Source of the DNA: Micavibrio_B sp964633355
GTDB lineage: Bacteria; Pseudomonadota; Alphaproteobacteria; Micavibrionales; Micavibrionaceae
Direction: 5' to 3'
Length of the DNA: 37,704 nt
NCBI GenBank assembly: GCA_964633355.1
Contig: CAZWGO010000021.1
Span: 1-37,704 of the forward strand
In this document: positions 1 through 8,037 of the stretch, piece after piece
Layout of the letters: each line of letters starts with the position of its first letter
Numbering within the stretch: the first letter of the stretch is position 1
The notes under the pieces: generated by a model
What the model was told of the DNA's origin: nothing
The model's input: the letters and a program-made list of their open reading frames with translations, nothing else
Databases searched by the model: none
Translations under genes and position numbers: made by a program

Positions 1-443
1 AGATCATCGATGGGCGTTTTTTTGCCCAAGAAGCGAATAGGGTTATGATGTTTCGCTGACCATAGACCTAAAGAAAGGCCAAGCACGGATGCGATTTCGT
101 ATTTCGTTGAAAGCTTTGGCGATGAAGAAAAATCCATACCTTTGTAATTTTGGATATAGAGATCGAGAAGGCGCTGCTGGTTCTTTTCACGCTCGCGCAC
201 TAAAACATCATCCGATCGGGCAGAGCGTTTCCAGTCGATATCCTGCGGACGGTCGCTGTCGTTGTACGGACGGTATTGCCGAAAATCGCCCTCGAAACCG
301 GCGCGTTTCAAACGGTTTTCACCTGACATAAAACTGCCTTTTGTTTCGCGCGACTCATCCAGTGCCCGTGCCAAGAGCATTTCTGCTTTTTGCCGGAGCG
401 AAGCGGGTGTTTCCCGCCTATGCTGGAAGAAAGGAAATTCCAT
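1..443 (-). CDS. DUF58 domain protein, N-terminal part (cut by window edge)
   Basis: I translated this by hand from the reverse complement. The reading frame opens at an ATG 5 nt after the moxR stop codon and stays open to the window edge, giving about 147 residues beginning MEFPFFQHRRETPASLRQKA. It contains FRQYRPYNDSDRPQDIDWKR followed by SARSDDVLVRERE, which matches the F-x-x-Y-R-P-x-D-D...R-x-I-D-W-x-x-S-A-R-x-D signature of DUF58 proteins. These are usually encoded directly after MoxR AAA+ ATPases and are thought to act with them in metal-centre insertion or complex maturation. The C-terminal part lies outside the window. Co-transcription with moxR is inferred from the 5-nt gap; no clear ribosome binding site is seen, so translation may be coupled. 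Confidence 0.9.
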   Translation of the reverse strand, partial: MEFPFFQHRRETPASLRQKAEMLLARALDESRETKGSFMSGENRLKRAGFEGDFRQYRPYNDSDRPQDIDWKRSARSDDVLVREREKNQQRLLDLYIQNYKGMDFSSSPKLSTKYEIASVLGLSLGLWSAKHHNPIRFLGKKTPIDD

Positions 444-448
444 TTCTT

Positions 449-1441
449 TTATAAATCGCGTGACAATGTATCGATCAGGCTGTCGAGACTGATGCCGTCC
501 GCCCTTGCATGATAATTCAGCGCCATGCGGTGTTTCAAAATAGGATGCGCGAGGTCGATAACATCGTCGATGGACGGCGTGCCGCGTCTTTGAAGTAAAG
601 CGCGTGCCTTTACGGCCAGCATCAGGGATTGCGCCGCACGTGGCCCCGGTGCCCAGCCCACATATTTTTTAATATCAGCAGAGGCGTTTTCATCGTCGGG
701 GCGAAGCGAACGGATTAATTTCAAAATCGCGGCGACGATTTGTTCGCCAACCGGAATATCGCGCACCAGTTTTTGCAAATCGGCAAGGCGGTCAGCATCG
801 ATAACTTTTTCAACCGTTTCGGTTTTGGTCGATGTAGTCACAACAAGCATTTTTCGCTCTGCTTCCAATGACGGGTAAGAAACATCGACCTGCATCAAAA
901 AGCGGTCAAGCTGCGCTTCCGGCATCGGATAGGTGCCTTCCTGCTCGATCGGGTTTTGCGTGGCAAGGACATGAAATGGAGAGGGCAGAGCATGAGCATG
1001 GCCGTTTATCGTGACATGTTTTTCTTGCATCGCCTGTAATAGTGCTGATTGGGTGCGCGGAGAGGCTCGGTTGATTTCATCTGCCATCAAAAGCTGGGTA
1101 AAAACTGGACCTTCGACGAAACGGAAATCACGCTTGCCGTTTTCGGCCTGCTCCAAAACTTCCGTGCCGAGAATATCGGAGGGCATCAAATCCGGCGTAC
1201 ACTGAATGCGGCTGGTAGAGAGGCCGAGCACTTTGCCAATCGTATCTACGAGAAGCGTTTTGGCCAAACCGGGCGCGCCGATCAAAAGAACATGCCCGCC
1301 CGCTAAAATAGTGATCAGCGCTTTTTCAATCACGTCATCCTGACCGAAAATAACCTTGGCGATCTCTTTGCGGATCAGGGTGAAATCTTCGCTGGCGTCG
1401 CTCAGGAGTTTTTCGGCAATGGCGGTATTGGAGGCGGTCAT
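449..1441 (-). CDS. MoxR family AAA+ ATPase
   Basis: This is a 330-residue AAA+ ATPase of the MoxR family, a chaperone-like ATPase that usually works with the DUF58 protein encoded just downstream. Visible motifs are Walker A (GAPGLAKT), Walker B (LLMADEINRA), sensor 1 (ATQNPIEQEGTYPMPEAQLD) and a C-terminal lid with WAPGPRAAQSLMLAVKARA. The open frame extends far upstream to 2002 with no family resemblance and opposite to a real gene, so I chose the ATG at 1441, which has an AAGGA box 7 nt upstream and gives the usual family N-terminus (MTASNTAIAEKL). The gene is divergent from the DUF1285 gene, with only about 42 bp between starts, so both promoters must sit there or overlap the coding regions. 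Confidence 0.95.
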   Translation of the reverse strand: MTASNTAIAEKLLSDASEDFTLIRKEIAKVIFGQDDVIEKALITILAGGHVLLIGAPGLAKTLLVDTIGKVLGLSTSRIQCTPDLMPSDILGTEVLEQAENGKRDFRFVEGPVFTQLLMADEINRASPRTQSALLQAMQEKHVTINGHAHALPSPFHVLATQNPIEQEGTYPMPEAQLDRFLMQVDVSYPSLEAERKMLVVTTSTKTETVEKVIDADRLADLQKLVRDIPVGEQIVAAILKLIRSLRPDDENASADIKKYVGWAPGPRAAQSLMLAVKARALLQRRGTPSIDDVIDLAHPILKHRMALNYHARADGISLDSLIDTLSRDL

Positions 1442-1483
1442 TATCGGTCCTTTTTGTTGATTACCATTTCTAACATATTTGTT

Positions 1484-2023
1484 ATGGTAGAGGGCATGCA
1501 GAAAGAAGATATCCCATTCAAAAACTATAACCATGACGTGAAAATGGAAAACGGCTTCCATTTTACCATTGATCGCGACGGGCATTGGTATTGCCACGAT
1601 CCGGCCATGGGTGTCGGGCCAATTAAGAATGAGCGAATATCGAAGCTCTTTGCCGGAGCAGGAAGCGGAAAATTTGCCGGAAAAGGTCTTTCGCGGGACG
1701 AAAACGGGCGCTATTGGCTCAAAGCTCCGCCAGCGGATGTTTACGGAATCGATGTCGAGGACGTGCCCTTCGTCATTACAAGTTACGAGTTGCAAGATGT
1801 AAATTTGGCTTTGAAAACGAATTTTGGCGAAGAGGTTATTCTCGATGACCGGAAAAGCTTTATTTCGAAAGGCGGCGTTCCTTATATCGAGGTTAGGGGC
1901 GGATTGATGGCGAGGATCGGGCGCAATGTTTTTTATCAGCTCGCCGAAAAGTCGGTCGAGCGCGACGGGAAGCTCGGGATTATGCTTGGCGATAGATTTC
2001 ATGAATTAGGACAAGTTTCATGA
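1484..2023 (+). CDS. DUF1285 domain-containing protein
   Basis: This protein of about 179 aa has the DUF1285 pattern: an N-terminal segment with IDRDGHWYCHD, then SRDENGRYWLKAPPADVYGI and VEDVPFVI. The family is common in Alpha- and Gammaproteobacteria, has no established biochemical role, and in alphaproteobacteria is typically encoded between moxR and the CCA-adding enzyme, exactly as here. The stop overlaps the next start as ATGA, so the two genes are translationally coupled. The start is uncertain: ATG 1484 has no Shine-Dalgarno, while ATG 1496 has a GAGGG that is too close (1-2 nt). A TTG at 1454 is unlikely because it would run into the moxR promoter region. Confidence 0.85.
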   Translation: MVEGMQKEDIPFKNYNHDVKMENGFHFTIDRDGHWYCHDPAMGVGPIKNERISKLFAGAGSGKFAGKGLSRDENGRYWLKAPPADVYGIDVEDVPFVITSYELQDVNLALKTNFGEEVILDDRKSFISKGGVPYIEVRGGLMARIGRNVFYQLAEKSVERDGKLGIMLGDRFHELGQVS

Positions 2024-3201
2024 AGTCTGTCGAAAAAATAAAACTCAGTGGCTTGATGGCATCGAAAACGGTGCGACGTATTTTCGATATTCTTCAGGAA
2101 GATAAAAAAAAGCCGCAAATTCTGTTTGTCGGCGGCTGTGTCCGCAATGCGCTTTTGGGCGAAGCGGTATCCGATATCGATCTGGCCACGATATGGACAC
2201 CGGAGCAGATGAGCGCCAAATTGAAAGCGGTGGGGGTTAAAGTCGTGCCCACCGGTATCGAGCATGGAACGGTGACAGCAGTTGTAGACGCTGTGCCAAT
2301 CCAGATTACAACTTTGCGCCGCGACATTGATACCGATGGCCGTCATGCCAAAGTTTCCTATACGGATAACTGGCTGGAAGATGCGAGGCGGCGGGATTTT
2401 ACGATGAACACCCTGCTGGCCGATATCCAAGGCAATATCTTCGATCCGCTGGGCCGGGGAGTGAGTGATCTTCAAAAGCGTAAAGTCATTTTCGTTGGCG
2501 ATCCGGCAACGCGAATTGAGGAAGATTATCTTCGGATTCTTCGCTTTTTCCGGTTTCATGCATGGTACGGCAAAGGCAAGCCGGATGGTAAAGCCTTGGC
2601 GGCTTGCGCCAATGCTACACGAAATTTGAAAACGCTTTCAAAAGAACGCGTTACGCAGGAAATTTTAAAAATTTTATTAAGTCCAAAACCTGAAATTTTA
2701 GGTTTAATGTTTGAAAACAAAATTTTGGTTGAGTTATCTAATAAAAAATTTAACGCCGATTATTTTTCTTATGTTCGTCAATTGTATGGCCAAAGCGAGC
2801 CCGTGTTAGCTATAGGCCTTCTCATTTTATCTAATTTTTCTAAATTAGGGTCTATGCGTATCGAAAATCAATTACGCTTATCAAACAAGCAGATAAAAGT
2901 TATTAATGAAGTGATTTTCTATTTAAAAGCATTCAAGGAAATTTCGGAGTACGAACTTAAAGTTTTACTTTACCGGGCCGGGCATGAGGTCGCGGAACTG
3001 GTCCTGATATCGCGCCTGTTATTGGACGAGGTAAACATTACGGCAGGGCGCAAATGGATTTCATTTTTAAGATCGATGGAGCGGCCAGTCATGCCACTGC
3101 GTGGTCAGGATTTGATCGACCAAGGCATAGCACCCGGTCCCGACATCAAAAAAGCGCTCGAAAAATTCGAACGCTCCTGGATCAGGAAGGGATTTAAATA
3201 A
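2020..3201 (+). CDS. cca: CCA tRNA nucleotidyltransferase
   Basis: This class II nucleotidyltransferase (393 aa) adds or repairs the CCA end of tRNAs. Visible motifs are the head-domain GGCVRNALLG followed by the metal-binding SDIDLAT, the RRRDFTMNTLL motif, and EDYLRILRFFRFHAWYG, typical of the alphaproteobacterial poly(A) polymerase/CCA-transferase branch. It starts at an ATG overlapping the DUF1285 stop by 4 nt. The middle of the gene (about 2650-2980, residues about 210-320) is clearly more AT-rich than either end, with AAA, TTA and ATT codons dominating. This tail region is the fastest-evolving part of the family, so the shift could be drift or mosaic origin. Its 3' end overlaps the convergent small gene by 8 bp. 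Confidence 0.96.
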   Translation: MKSVEKIKLSGLMASKTVRRIFDILQEDKKKPQILFVGGCVRNALLGEAVSDIDLATIWTPEQMSAKLKAVGVKVVPTGIEHGTVTAVVDAVPIQITTLRRDIDTDGRHAKVSYTDNWLEDARRRDFTMNTLLADIQGNIFDPLGRGVSDLQKRKVIFVGDPATRIEEDYLRILRFFRFHAWYGKGKPDGKALAACANATRNLKTLSKERVTQEILKILLSPKPEILGLMFENKILVELSNKKFNADYFSYVRQLYGQSEPVLAIGLLILSNFSKLGSMRIENQLRLSNKQIKVINEVIFYLKAFKEISEYELKVLLYRAGHEVAELVLISRLLLDEVNITAGRKWISFLRSMERPVMPLRGQDLIDQGIAPGPDIKKALEKFERSWIRKGFK

Positions 3202-3382
3202 ACGGGAAAGATAGTTGTCTTTTTCTCATGCTCAGCGAATCTTGCATGCTCTTATAATCAGAATCGACTTTGAGAAGAGTATTGCCGCTCATGATGTTTT
3301 CAAAATGTTCGCTGATCGTTATTCTCATAATCGGAACATGCGGGCGTTTCTTTTGTTTTTCAGCTTCTTCTTCGTAATACAT
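3194..3382 (-). CDS. Small conserved-looking protein coupled to trmL (62 aa)
   Basis: Within a longer open frame, the ATG at 3382 lies only 4 nt after the trmL stop and encodes 62 residues beginning MYYEEEAEKQKKRPHVPIM. The composition is that of a charged, soluble protein: an acidic start, a basic stretch, then ITISEHFENIMSGN and a basic C-terminus ending in SFPFI. I do not recognise a family. The tight spacing behind trmL and the absence of a better reading of this strand argue for a translationally coupled gene. It converges with cca and overlaps its stop by 8 bp. The longer upstream start at 3460 would lie wholly inside trmL in another frame and is rejected. Confidence 0.6.
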   Translation of the reverse strand: MYYEEEAEKQKKRPHVPIMRITISEHFENIMSGNTLLKVDSDYKSMQDSLSMRKRQLSFPFI

Positions 3383-3386
3383 GTGT

Positions 3387-3845
3387 CTACCCAATAGATT
3401 TGTTAATATTGATCTGTCGCATGGCTTCGGCCAAGGCAATACCGCCGGACATGGCGACATTGAAGGAACGGATTTTCGGGCTCATCGGTATATAGATACG
3501 CTCATGGGCATGGTTATGAACATCGTCGGGCACGCCGGAGCTTTCGCGGCCCAAAAGAAGGATGTCATTATGCTGGAATTTAAAATCTGTATAAGGCATG
3601 GCCGCCTTGGTGGTCATTAAGACAATCCGGCTATTGCGGTTGGACTCTGTATAATTATTCCAGCTTTTATAGCGGCGCATTTTGACGGCATCGTAATAAT
3701 CCATAGCCGATTGCTTGATTTTACGCTCATCCCATGGAAAGCCGAAGGGCTCGATAAGATCGAGCAAAACGTCAAAACCGGCTGCGAGGCGCATCAGCGC
3801 CCCGACATTCTGGGGTATATCCGGTTGGTAGGCGGCAAGGATCAT
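3387..3845 (-). CDS. trmL: tRNA (cytidine(34)-2'-O)-methyltransferase
   Basis: This 152-residue SPOUT methyltransferase matches TrmL/YibK, which 2'-O-methylates the wobble position of tRNA-Leu isoacceptors including the CAA one (a tRNA-Leu CAA gene lies at 33895 in this window). Visible are the N-terminal YQPDIPQNVGALMRLAAGF, the knot motif LLLGRESSGVPDDVHNHA and the C-terminal IPMSPKIRSFNVAMSGGIAL. The length is normal for the family. In many alphaproteobacteria trmL lies directly beside petABC in divergent orientation; here a 3.4-kb orphan gene sits between them and reads in the same direction into trmL, with 14 nt between. Confidence 0.95.
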   Translation of the reverse strand: MILAAYQPDIPQNVGALMRLAAGFDVLLDLIEPFGFPWDERKIKQSAMDYYDAVKMRRYKSWNNYTESNRNSRIVLMTTKAAMPYTDFKFQHNDILLLGRESSGVPDDVHNHAHERIYIPMSPKIRSFNVAMSGGIALAEAMRQININKSIG

Positions 3846-3859
3846 GCTGCTATCTTATC

Positions 3860-6800
3860 CTAGCCCAACAATCTTGCAAACTGGCGAATCGTAGTTTTTG
3901 GGGCAGGCTGGTAGTTATCATTGCTGATTTTGGTGCCAAGGCCGCAAGCGACGTAAAAGTCTTTATCAAGCTTAACGTCTGACGAAATCCCCATTTCTTC
4001 CGCGCCAGTCACATGGCCATGGATAAGCGCATCCGTCAGATCATCGTTTTCAGGGAATTTTTCTTTTATCAGCATGTAAAGAACGGCATCGGTAAATGCT
4101 TCTTTGAGATCGATAATCTTGACCGGAATTTCTTCTATATCTTCTGGTTCAGGCTCAAAGGCAGGCTGGTGCTTTTCAAGCAAAATATCCAGATTAGGAT
4201 TGGTTTGCAATTCAAGTTCAAGCAGCTCCTTGGAATCTATATTTTCAAGACCGCGAACACTGCCGTTATAAAGCGCCTGATACATGCGGCGGAACGTGGT
4301 GCGTTCGCCATTCGACATATCGACGATACTTTGATCATAAGTTGGCGGAATTGAACCGATTTTCTGATAATGATCGAAAAAAGCTTGTAAGAAAGGCTCG
4401 ATTTTTCTGGCCCAGTAGGTGCGGGTTTTTATCTGTTCGTCCAGTGCATTCGAATAAGCATAGTGCCGGATATTGGTTAGATATTGTTCGCGATTATGGC
4501 AGCTGATTTGATATACATCCGTGCGTTTTTTCAAATCCGATCGCGTAACTCTAATATCGCCGCTCAAATCTACAGGATTGCGGATGATGAAAGTCGCATG
4601 GCCGACTGTCTGGCAAACGGCGATCTGGAAATGATGATCTTCGTTTTTCGCTTCGATAATGACATAGGGATGATGGCGTAGATCGACACCGCTTAACATT
4701 TTATCACGATATACAATCAGGTCACGATAGCGTAATCCATCAGTGCGTAAGGCTTCCAAGACCCAGTGATATCTTTCCTCATTACGCGGCGCAGATGCTT
4801 CACCGAAAATACGCCGTTTTCCGCCGCTTTCCTGCTTATCCATTTCGCCATCGGGTAAAAGATTTTCGACTTCGATAACCGTTAACTGATCGGGTACAAT
4901 CGGCGGAAGATAAATTGAATTGAAATTCATAGCGCCAACTAATTCATGGCCGTTATTTTTTGCCGGTCCCATAAAATCAGGCGTCAGCAATGGTATATCC
5001 ATGGCATAGGTTTCATTCCATATTTTTGGCGCACGATATATGAATGACCCGCGCTGATCGGGGATATCGATAGGATCTATGCCGGTATCGTTTGGAATAA
5101 TAACTATTTTTTCTCCGGTTACCGGGTGAAGATAAGGTTTCATATCTTCATCAGTCAGGAAAAGTTCTTTGGTTTCTGCTATACCCTCTATTCTGAAATC
5201 GTCAGGATTATAACCTTTGCGGTATAGTTCCATACTTACAAGCAAATAGAGTTTAGTAGTAAGGCCAATGGATTCTTGCAAAATTTCTGCAGTAACCGGA
5301 GATTCTCTTTCAATCGATTGATCGGTATTTTCGGCAATTGAATCGCTTATGGCTGCATTCTGTCTTTCATTTAAAATTCTTTTTATATCGCGCAAAACAG
5401 AATTTGGTAGGATCGTCTCGAGGCGATCGGTTAAATTTTTTGAAGGTAATAAATCTTCTAGTTTGTTGAATTTTTGCAATATTTCGTAAAACTGATCCAG
5501 TTTGTTATCTCTTTTTAATCTACTGAAGGCTTTATTCACTGCAATTTTGGCAGATTTGCGTACAAGAGATGAGTTTGAATAATTATAATTTAGATATTGA
5601 ATGAGTTTATCTGAGTATTCCTCTATTTCAGGCTTATTTGATTCATAGGCTAATATCAATATTTCAAAAGGTAGCCAGTAGAAGTCTTCCAGCCTTTTTT
5701 CACTATCTCTAAATGACTTAGATTTCTCAACATTAATACCCGGTCTTTTGGCCCACTTTGCTATTCCTTCTTTTCCAAATGTCTGTTCAGCCTCCGCAAA
5801 TTCAGCCAGTAGCCTTTGAAGTCTTTCTTCCGGCATTTCGGATTTTTCTTCTGCGGGTATTGGAAGCGGATCGGCAGGCGGCACGAATTTAAACAATTCC
5901 TTGACGAAAGAGTCAGGTAAAAGACTTTTCGGCGTTTCTGAAAATTCTTTCAAACGTTCCAAATGGCCATATTGATGAAGGGCGTTCAGGAGATTTTCTT
6001 TTTCTTTCTTGAAAAATCTTTCGAGTACGCTTTTCTGGGCCGCTCTCCGAAGCATTTCTTCGGCCTCGGATTCGTAAGAGGCGGTTAGCTGAAAAACAAT
6101 ATTTTCAATCGCTTCTTCGGTAATAGGGTGATCGGCCTTATTTGCTTTCATGAATAATTGCATAGGCCATTCAAACAATTCTATAGAACGGTTGGTAATT
6201 TCTTCCTGTTTTTCCAAGCTTACGGGCTGGGAAGCAAGAAACTCGACCGCCAATAATTTAAACGTATCCGGGTTATCGTCGATGGCTTTTTTCAGTTTTG
6301 CTAATTCAGCATCGCCATCATGATCCAGCATTCTAACGCCCGGAATTAAAGCAGGGTCAGGGTATTTCTTGAGATAAGAGCGCATGCCTTTCAAAACATC
6401 CGGCGGAAGGATTTTCGACTTGTCGGCGATAACTTCCAGTTTGCCCAAGATATGAAGATATTTAAAAATTTTCCAATGGGAGTCGTTATTCAAAGAATTC
6501 CATATATCCTGATTAGCGCTCGTTGCAAAATCTTCACGATCATGCTTGGCAATTAAATGTTGTGCCAATAATTCAGCATCTGCCATCAAATTGGTATTAT
6601 CTTGGTCAATTTCGGCATCTGTTGTAAAATGTAGCAGCAGTATGCTTAAAGGCAGGGCATGGAATTTATGTATTTTATTTTTAATGAATTCCTCATTATT
6701 TATGAGATTTGCGCTTTTAATCGCATTATCCAGAGATGACATCATCCATATTTTTAATTCGATATATTCTTGGCGACTTGCTTCAAGCTCGTCGTCTTTT

Positions 6801-7306
6801 GGCTGTACTGCGTTTGTCCTAGATGAAAATTGAATGCTGCCGGATTTTTCCAGATCTTGATTTTCTAGATATTCTTGCATGGATTTGTGCACGGAAGCGG
6901 GAAGGACAAAAGTTCCATTCAAGGAGTTTTCGACAGTCGAAGTAAGTTCATTAATAGAATGAAGAACTTCAAAAAATTTATTTTGGGTTTGAGGCGGAAT
7001 ATTGGCGAAAGCTTTTCTTATATTATGCTTTTGGCCTCTTTTTACTGAAGCGTCATAAGAGGGATCGACATAGATGCCGCCCATAAATTCCTCATATTCA
7101 TATGTAATGTCATTTTTTTCTTGGTGACCTTTAATCATGCTTTGAATCAGAGTTGTGAATGACTCTATAAATAACTTCAAAGCAGGATCTTGGGACGACG
7201 AAGGTGCTGTTCTGTGCACTGTTTCCCAGGCGGCGTCAGCTTTCTGTCGCTGGTCGGCTATTTTATTATATTTTTGTCTTAATTCAGCATGGGTACTCAT
7301 GTGCAT
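3860..7306 (-). CDS. Very large orphan protein (1148 aa), possible nuclease-like core
   Basis: I do not recognise this family. The first two thirds (about residues 1-700) are helix-rich, charged and repetitive in texture, with several SILLLH- or FEILIL-type short helices, suggesting a long alpha-helical scaffold. Residues about 770-960 look globular; D875 followed by YVIIEAK (E885, K887) resembles a PD-(D/E)XK nuclease core, and a segment VGHATFIIRNPVDLSGDIR follows. Residues about 990-1035 contain SNGERTTFRRMYQALYNGSVRGL, resembling small DNA-binding-like repeats of the GxTWxxxxxALxxGxRGL kind. No signal peptide or membrane segment is visible. The start may be the second ATG at 7300. Codons are AT-rich compared with trmL and petABC. 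It is probably co-transcribed with trmL. Function is unknown; the nuclease and DNA-binding readings are inference. Confidence 0.85.
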   Translation of the reverse strand: MHMSTHAELRQKYNKIADQRQKADAAWETVHRTAPSSSQDPALKLFIESFTTLIQSMIKGHQEKNDITYEYEEFMGGIYVDPSYDASVKRGQKHNIRKAFANIPPQTQNKFFEVLHSINELTSTVENSLNGTFVLPASVHKSMQEYLENQDLEKSGSIQFSSRTNAVQPKDDELEASRQEYIELKIWMMSSLDNAIKSANLINNEEFIKNKIHKFHALPLSILLLHFTTDAEIDQDNTNLMADAELLAQHLIAKHDREDFATSANQDIWNSLNNDSHWKIFKYLHILGKLEVIADKSKILPPDVLKGMRSYLKKYPDPALIPGVRMLDHDGDAELAKLKKAIDDNPDTFKLLAVEFLASQPVSLEKQEEITNRSIELFEWPMQLFMKANKADHPITEEAIENIVFQLTASYESEAEEMLRRAAQKSVLERFFKKEKENLLNALHQYGHLERLKEFSETPKSLLPDSFVKELFKFVPPADPLPIPAEEKSEMPEERLQRLLAEFAEAEQTFGKEGIAKWAKRPGINVEKSKSFRDSEKRLEDFYWLPFEILILAYESNKPEIEEYSDKLIQYLNYNYSNSSLVRKSAKIAVNKAFSRLKRDNKLDQFYEILQKFNKLEDLLPSKNLTDRLETILPNSVLRDIKRILNERQNAAISDSIAENTDQSIERESPVTAEILQESIGLTTKLYLLVSMELYRKGYNPDDFRIEGIAETKELFLTDEDMKPYLHPVTGEKIVIIPNDTGIDPIDIPDQRGSFIYRAPKIWNETYAMDIPLLTPDFMGPAKNNGHELVGAMNFNSIYLPPIVPDQLTVIEVENLLPDGEMDKQESGGKRRIFGEASAPRNEERYHWVLEALRTDGLRYRDLIVYRDKMLSGVDLRHHPYVIIEAKNEDHHFQIAVCQTVGHATFIIRNPVDLSGDIRVTRSDLKKRTDVYQISCHNREQYLTNIRHYAYSNALDEQIKTRTYWARKIEPFLQAFFDHYQKIGSIPPTYDQSIVDMSNGERTTFRRMYQALYNGSVRGLENIDSKELLELELQTNPNLDILLEKHQPAFEPEPEDIEEIPVKIIDLKEAFTDAVLYMLIKEKFPENDDLTDALIHGHVTGAEEMGISSDVKLDKDFYVACGLGTKISNDNYQPAPKTTIRQFARLLG

Positions 7307-7327
7307 TCTTTTAATGAGAACTCGTAT

Positions 7328-7340
7328 TTATGTCAATAAA
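7328..7340 (-). promoter_or_regulatory. TTTATTGACATAA box upstream of the 1148-aa gene
   Basis: On the minus strand this 13-mer contains a perfect -35 hexamer TTGACA. It ends 30 nt before the ATG at 7300 (24 nt before 7306). At 17-nt spacing the -10 would be TAAAAG (weak), placing transcription start at about the second ATG. The same 13-mer occurs at 17136, 30849 and 31089. Confidence 0.5.
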
Positions 7341-7366
7341 ATTCCCGTAATGCCTTGACATTGCTC

Positions 7367-7469
7367 GCTTCACAGGTCAAAAGGGCGAGGAAGATGGGGC
7401 TGCGGCGGATTGTCACGGCGCTCCTTTTCAAGTATACAATTCGATAACGCTAATACTCACCTGTGAAGC
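7367..7469. repeat. 11-bp inverted repeat flanking the petABC promoter
   Basis: GCTTCACAGGT at 7367-7377 is matched by its exact reverse complement ACCTGTGAAGC at 7459-7469. One arm lies upstream of the -35 box, the other lies between the predicted transcription start and the petA ATG. Only the right arm would be in the mRNA, so the pair is more likely a DNA-level operator (for example for looping) than an RNA hairpin. Confidence 0.5.
7410..7438 (+). promoter_or_regulatory. Sigma70-type promoter of petABC
   Basis: TTGTCA (7410-7415) is separated by exactly 17 nt from TATACA (7433-7438). Both hexamers match the consensus at 5 of 6 positions. Transcription would start near 7445, giving a leader of about 30 nt to the petA ATG. 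Confidence 0.65.
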
Positions 7470-7476
7470 ACATATA

Positions 7477-8019
7477 ATGAGCATTGATAATTCCGACAAT
7501 TCAGAAGGCGGCACACGCCGCGACTTCCTATTTATGACCGCCGGAGCCATGGCCGCGGTTGGCGCAGGTTCCGTTGCCTGGCCGTTTATCGATCAGTGGA
7601 ATCCTGCGCAAGATACTTTGGCGCTGTCTACTGTCGAGGTCGATCTGAAATCCATCCAGCCGGGACAGGCCGTTACGGTCATGTGGCGCGGTAAGCCGGT
7701 CTTTATCCGTCACCGTACGCCGGAAGAAATCAAAACTGCCGAAGAAGTCGATGTAACGACGCTGCGCGACAAGCAAGAAGACAAAGACCGCGTGAAAAAG
7801 CCGGAATGGCTCATCATGATTGGGATCTGTACCCATCTTGGCTGTGTGCCACTGGGCCAGAAAACAGGCGAAGTGAAGGGTGATTATAATGGCTGGTTCT
7901 GTCCTTGCCATGGTTCGGCCTATGATACGTCTGGCCGTATTCGCAAAGGCCCGGCACCGAAAAACCTCGAAGTGCCGAATTATACATTTGTCAGCGATAC
8001 GCTGATCCGCGTTGGATAA
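7477..8019 (+). CDS. petA: Ubiquinol-cytochrome c reductase iron-sulfur subunit (Rieske)
   Basis: This 180-residue Rieske protein carries the 2Fe-2S centre of the cytochrome bc1 complex, taking an electron from ubiquinol and passing it to cytochrome c1. A twin-arginine signal (TRRDFLF, residues 13-19) precedes a membrane anchor (about 20-38). The cluster ligands are C118-T-H120-L-G-C123 and C142-P-C144-H145-G-S, with the disulphide cysteines at 123 and 144 as usual. The length and Tat-type N-terminus are typical of alphaproteobacteria. It is the first gene of the operon, with 18 nt to petB. The start has only a weak upstream GAAG as Shine-Dalgarno. Confidence 0.97.
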   Translation: MSIDNSDNSEGGTRRDFLFMTAGAMAAVGAGSVAWPFIDQWNPAQDTLALSTVEVDLKSIQPGQAVTVMWRGKPVFIRHRTPEEIKTAEEVDVTTLRDKQEDKDRVKKPEWLIMIGICTHLGCVPLGQKTGEVKGDYNGWFCPCHGSAYDTSGRIRKGPAPKNLEVPNYTFVSDTLIRVG

Positions 8020-8037
8020 TATTTAGGAATATAGATT

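Noticed and set aside
1442..2002. N-terminal extension of the MoxR frame to 2002
   Set aside because: The extra 187 residues lie opposite DUF1285, have no family resemblance, and a good ribosome site supports the start at 1441.
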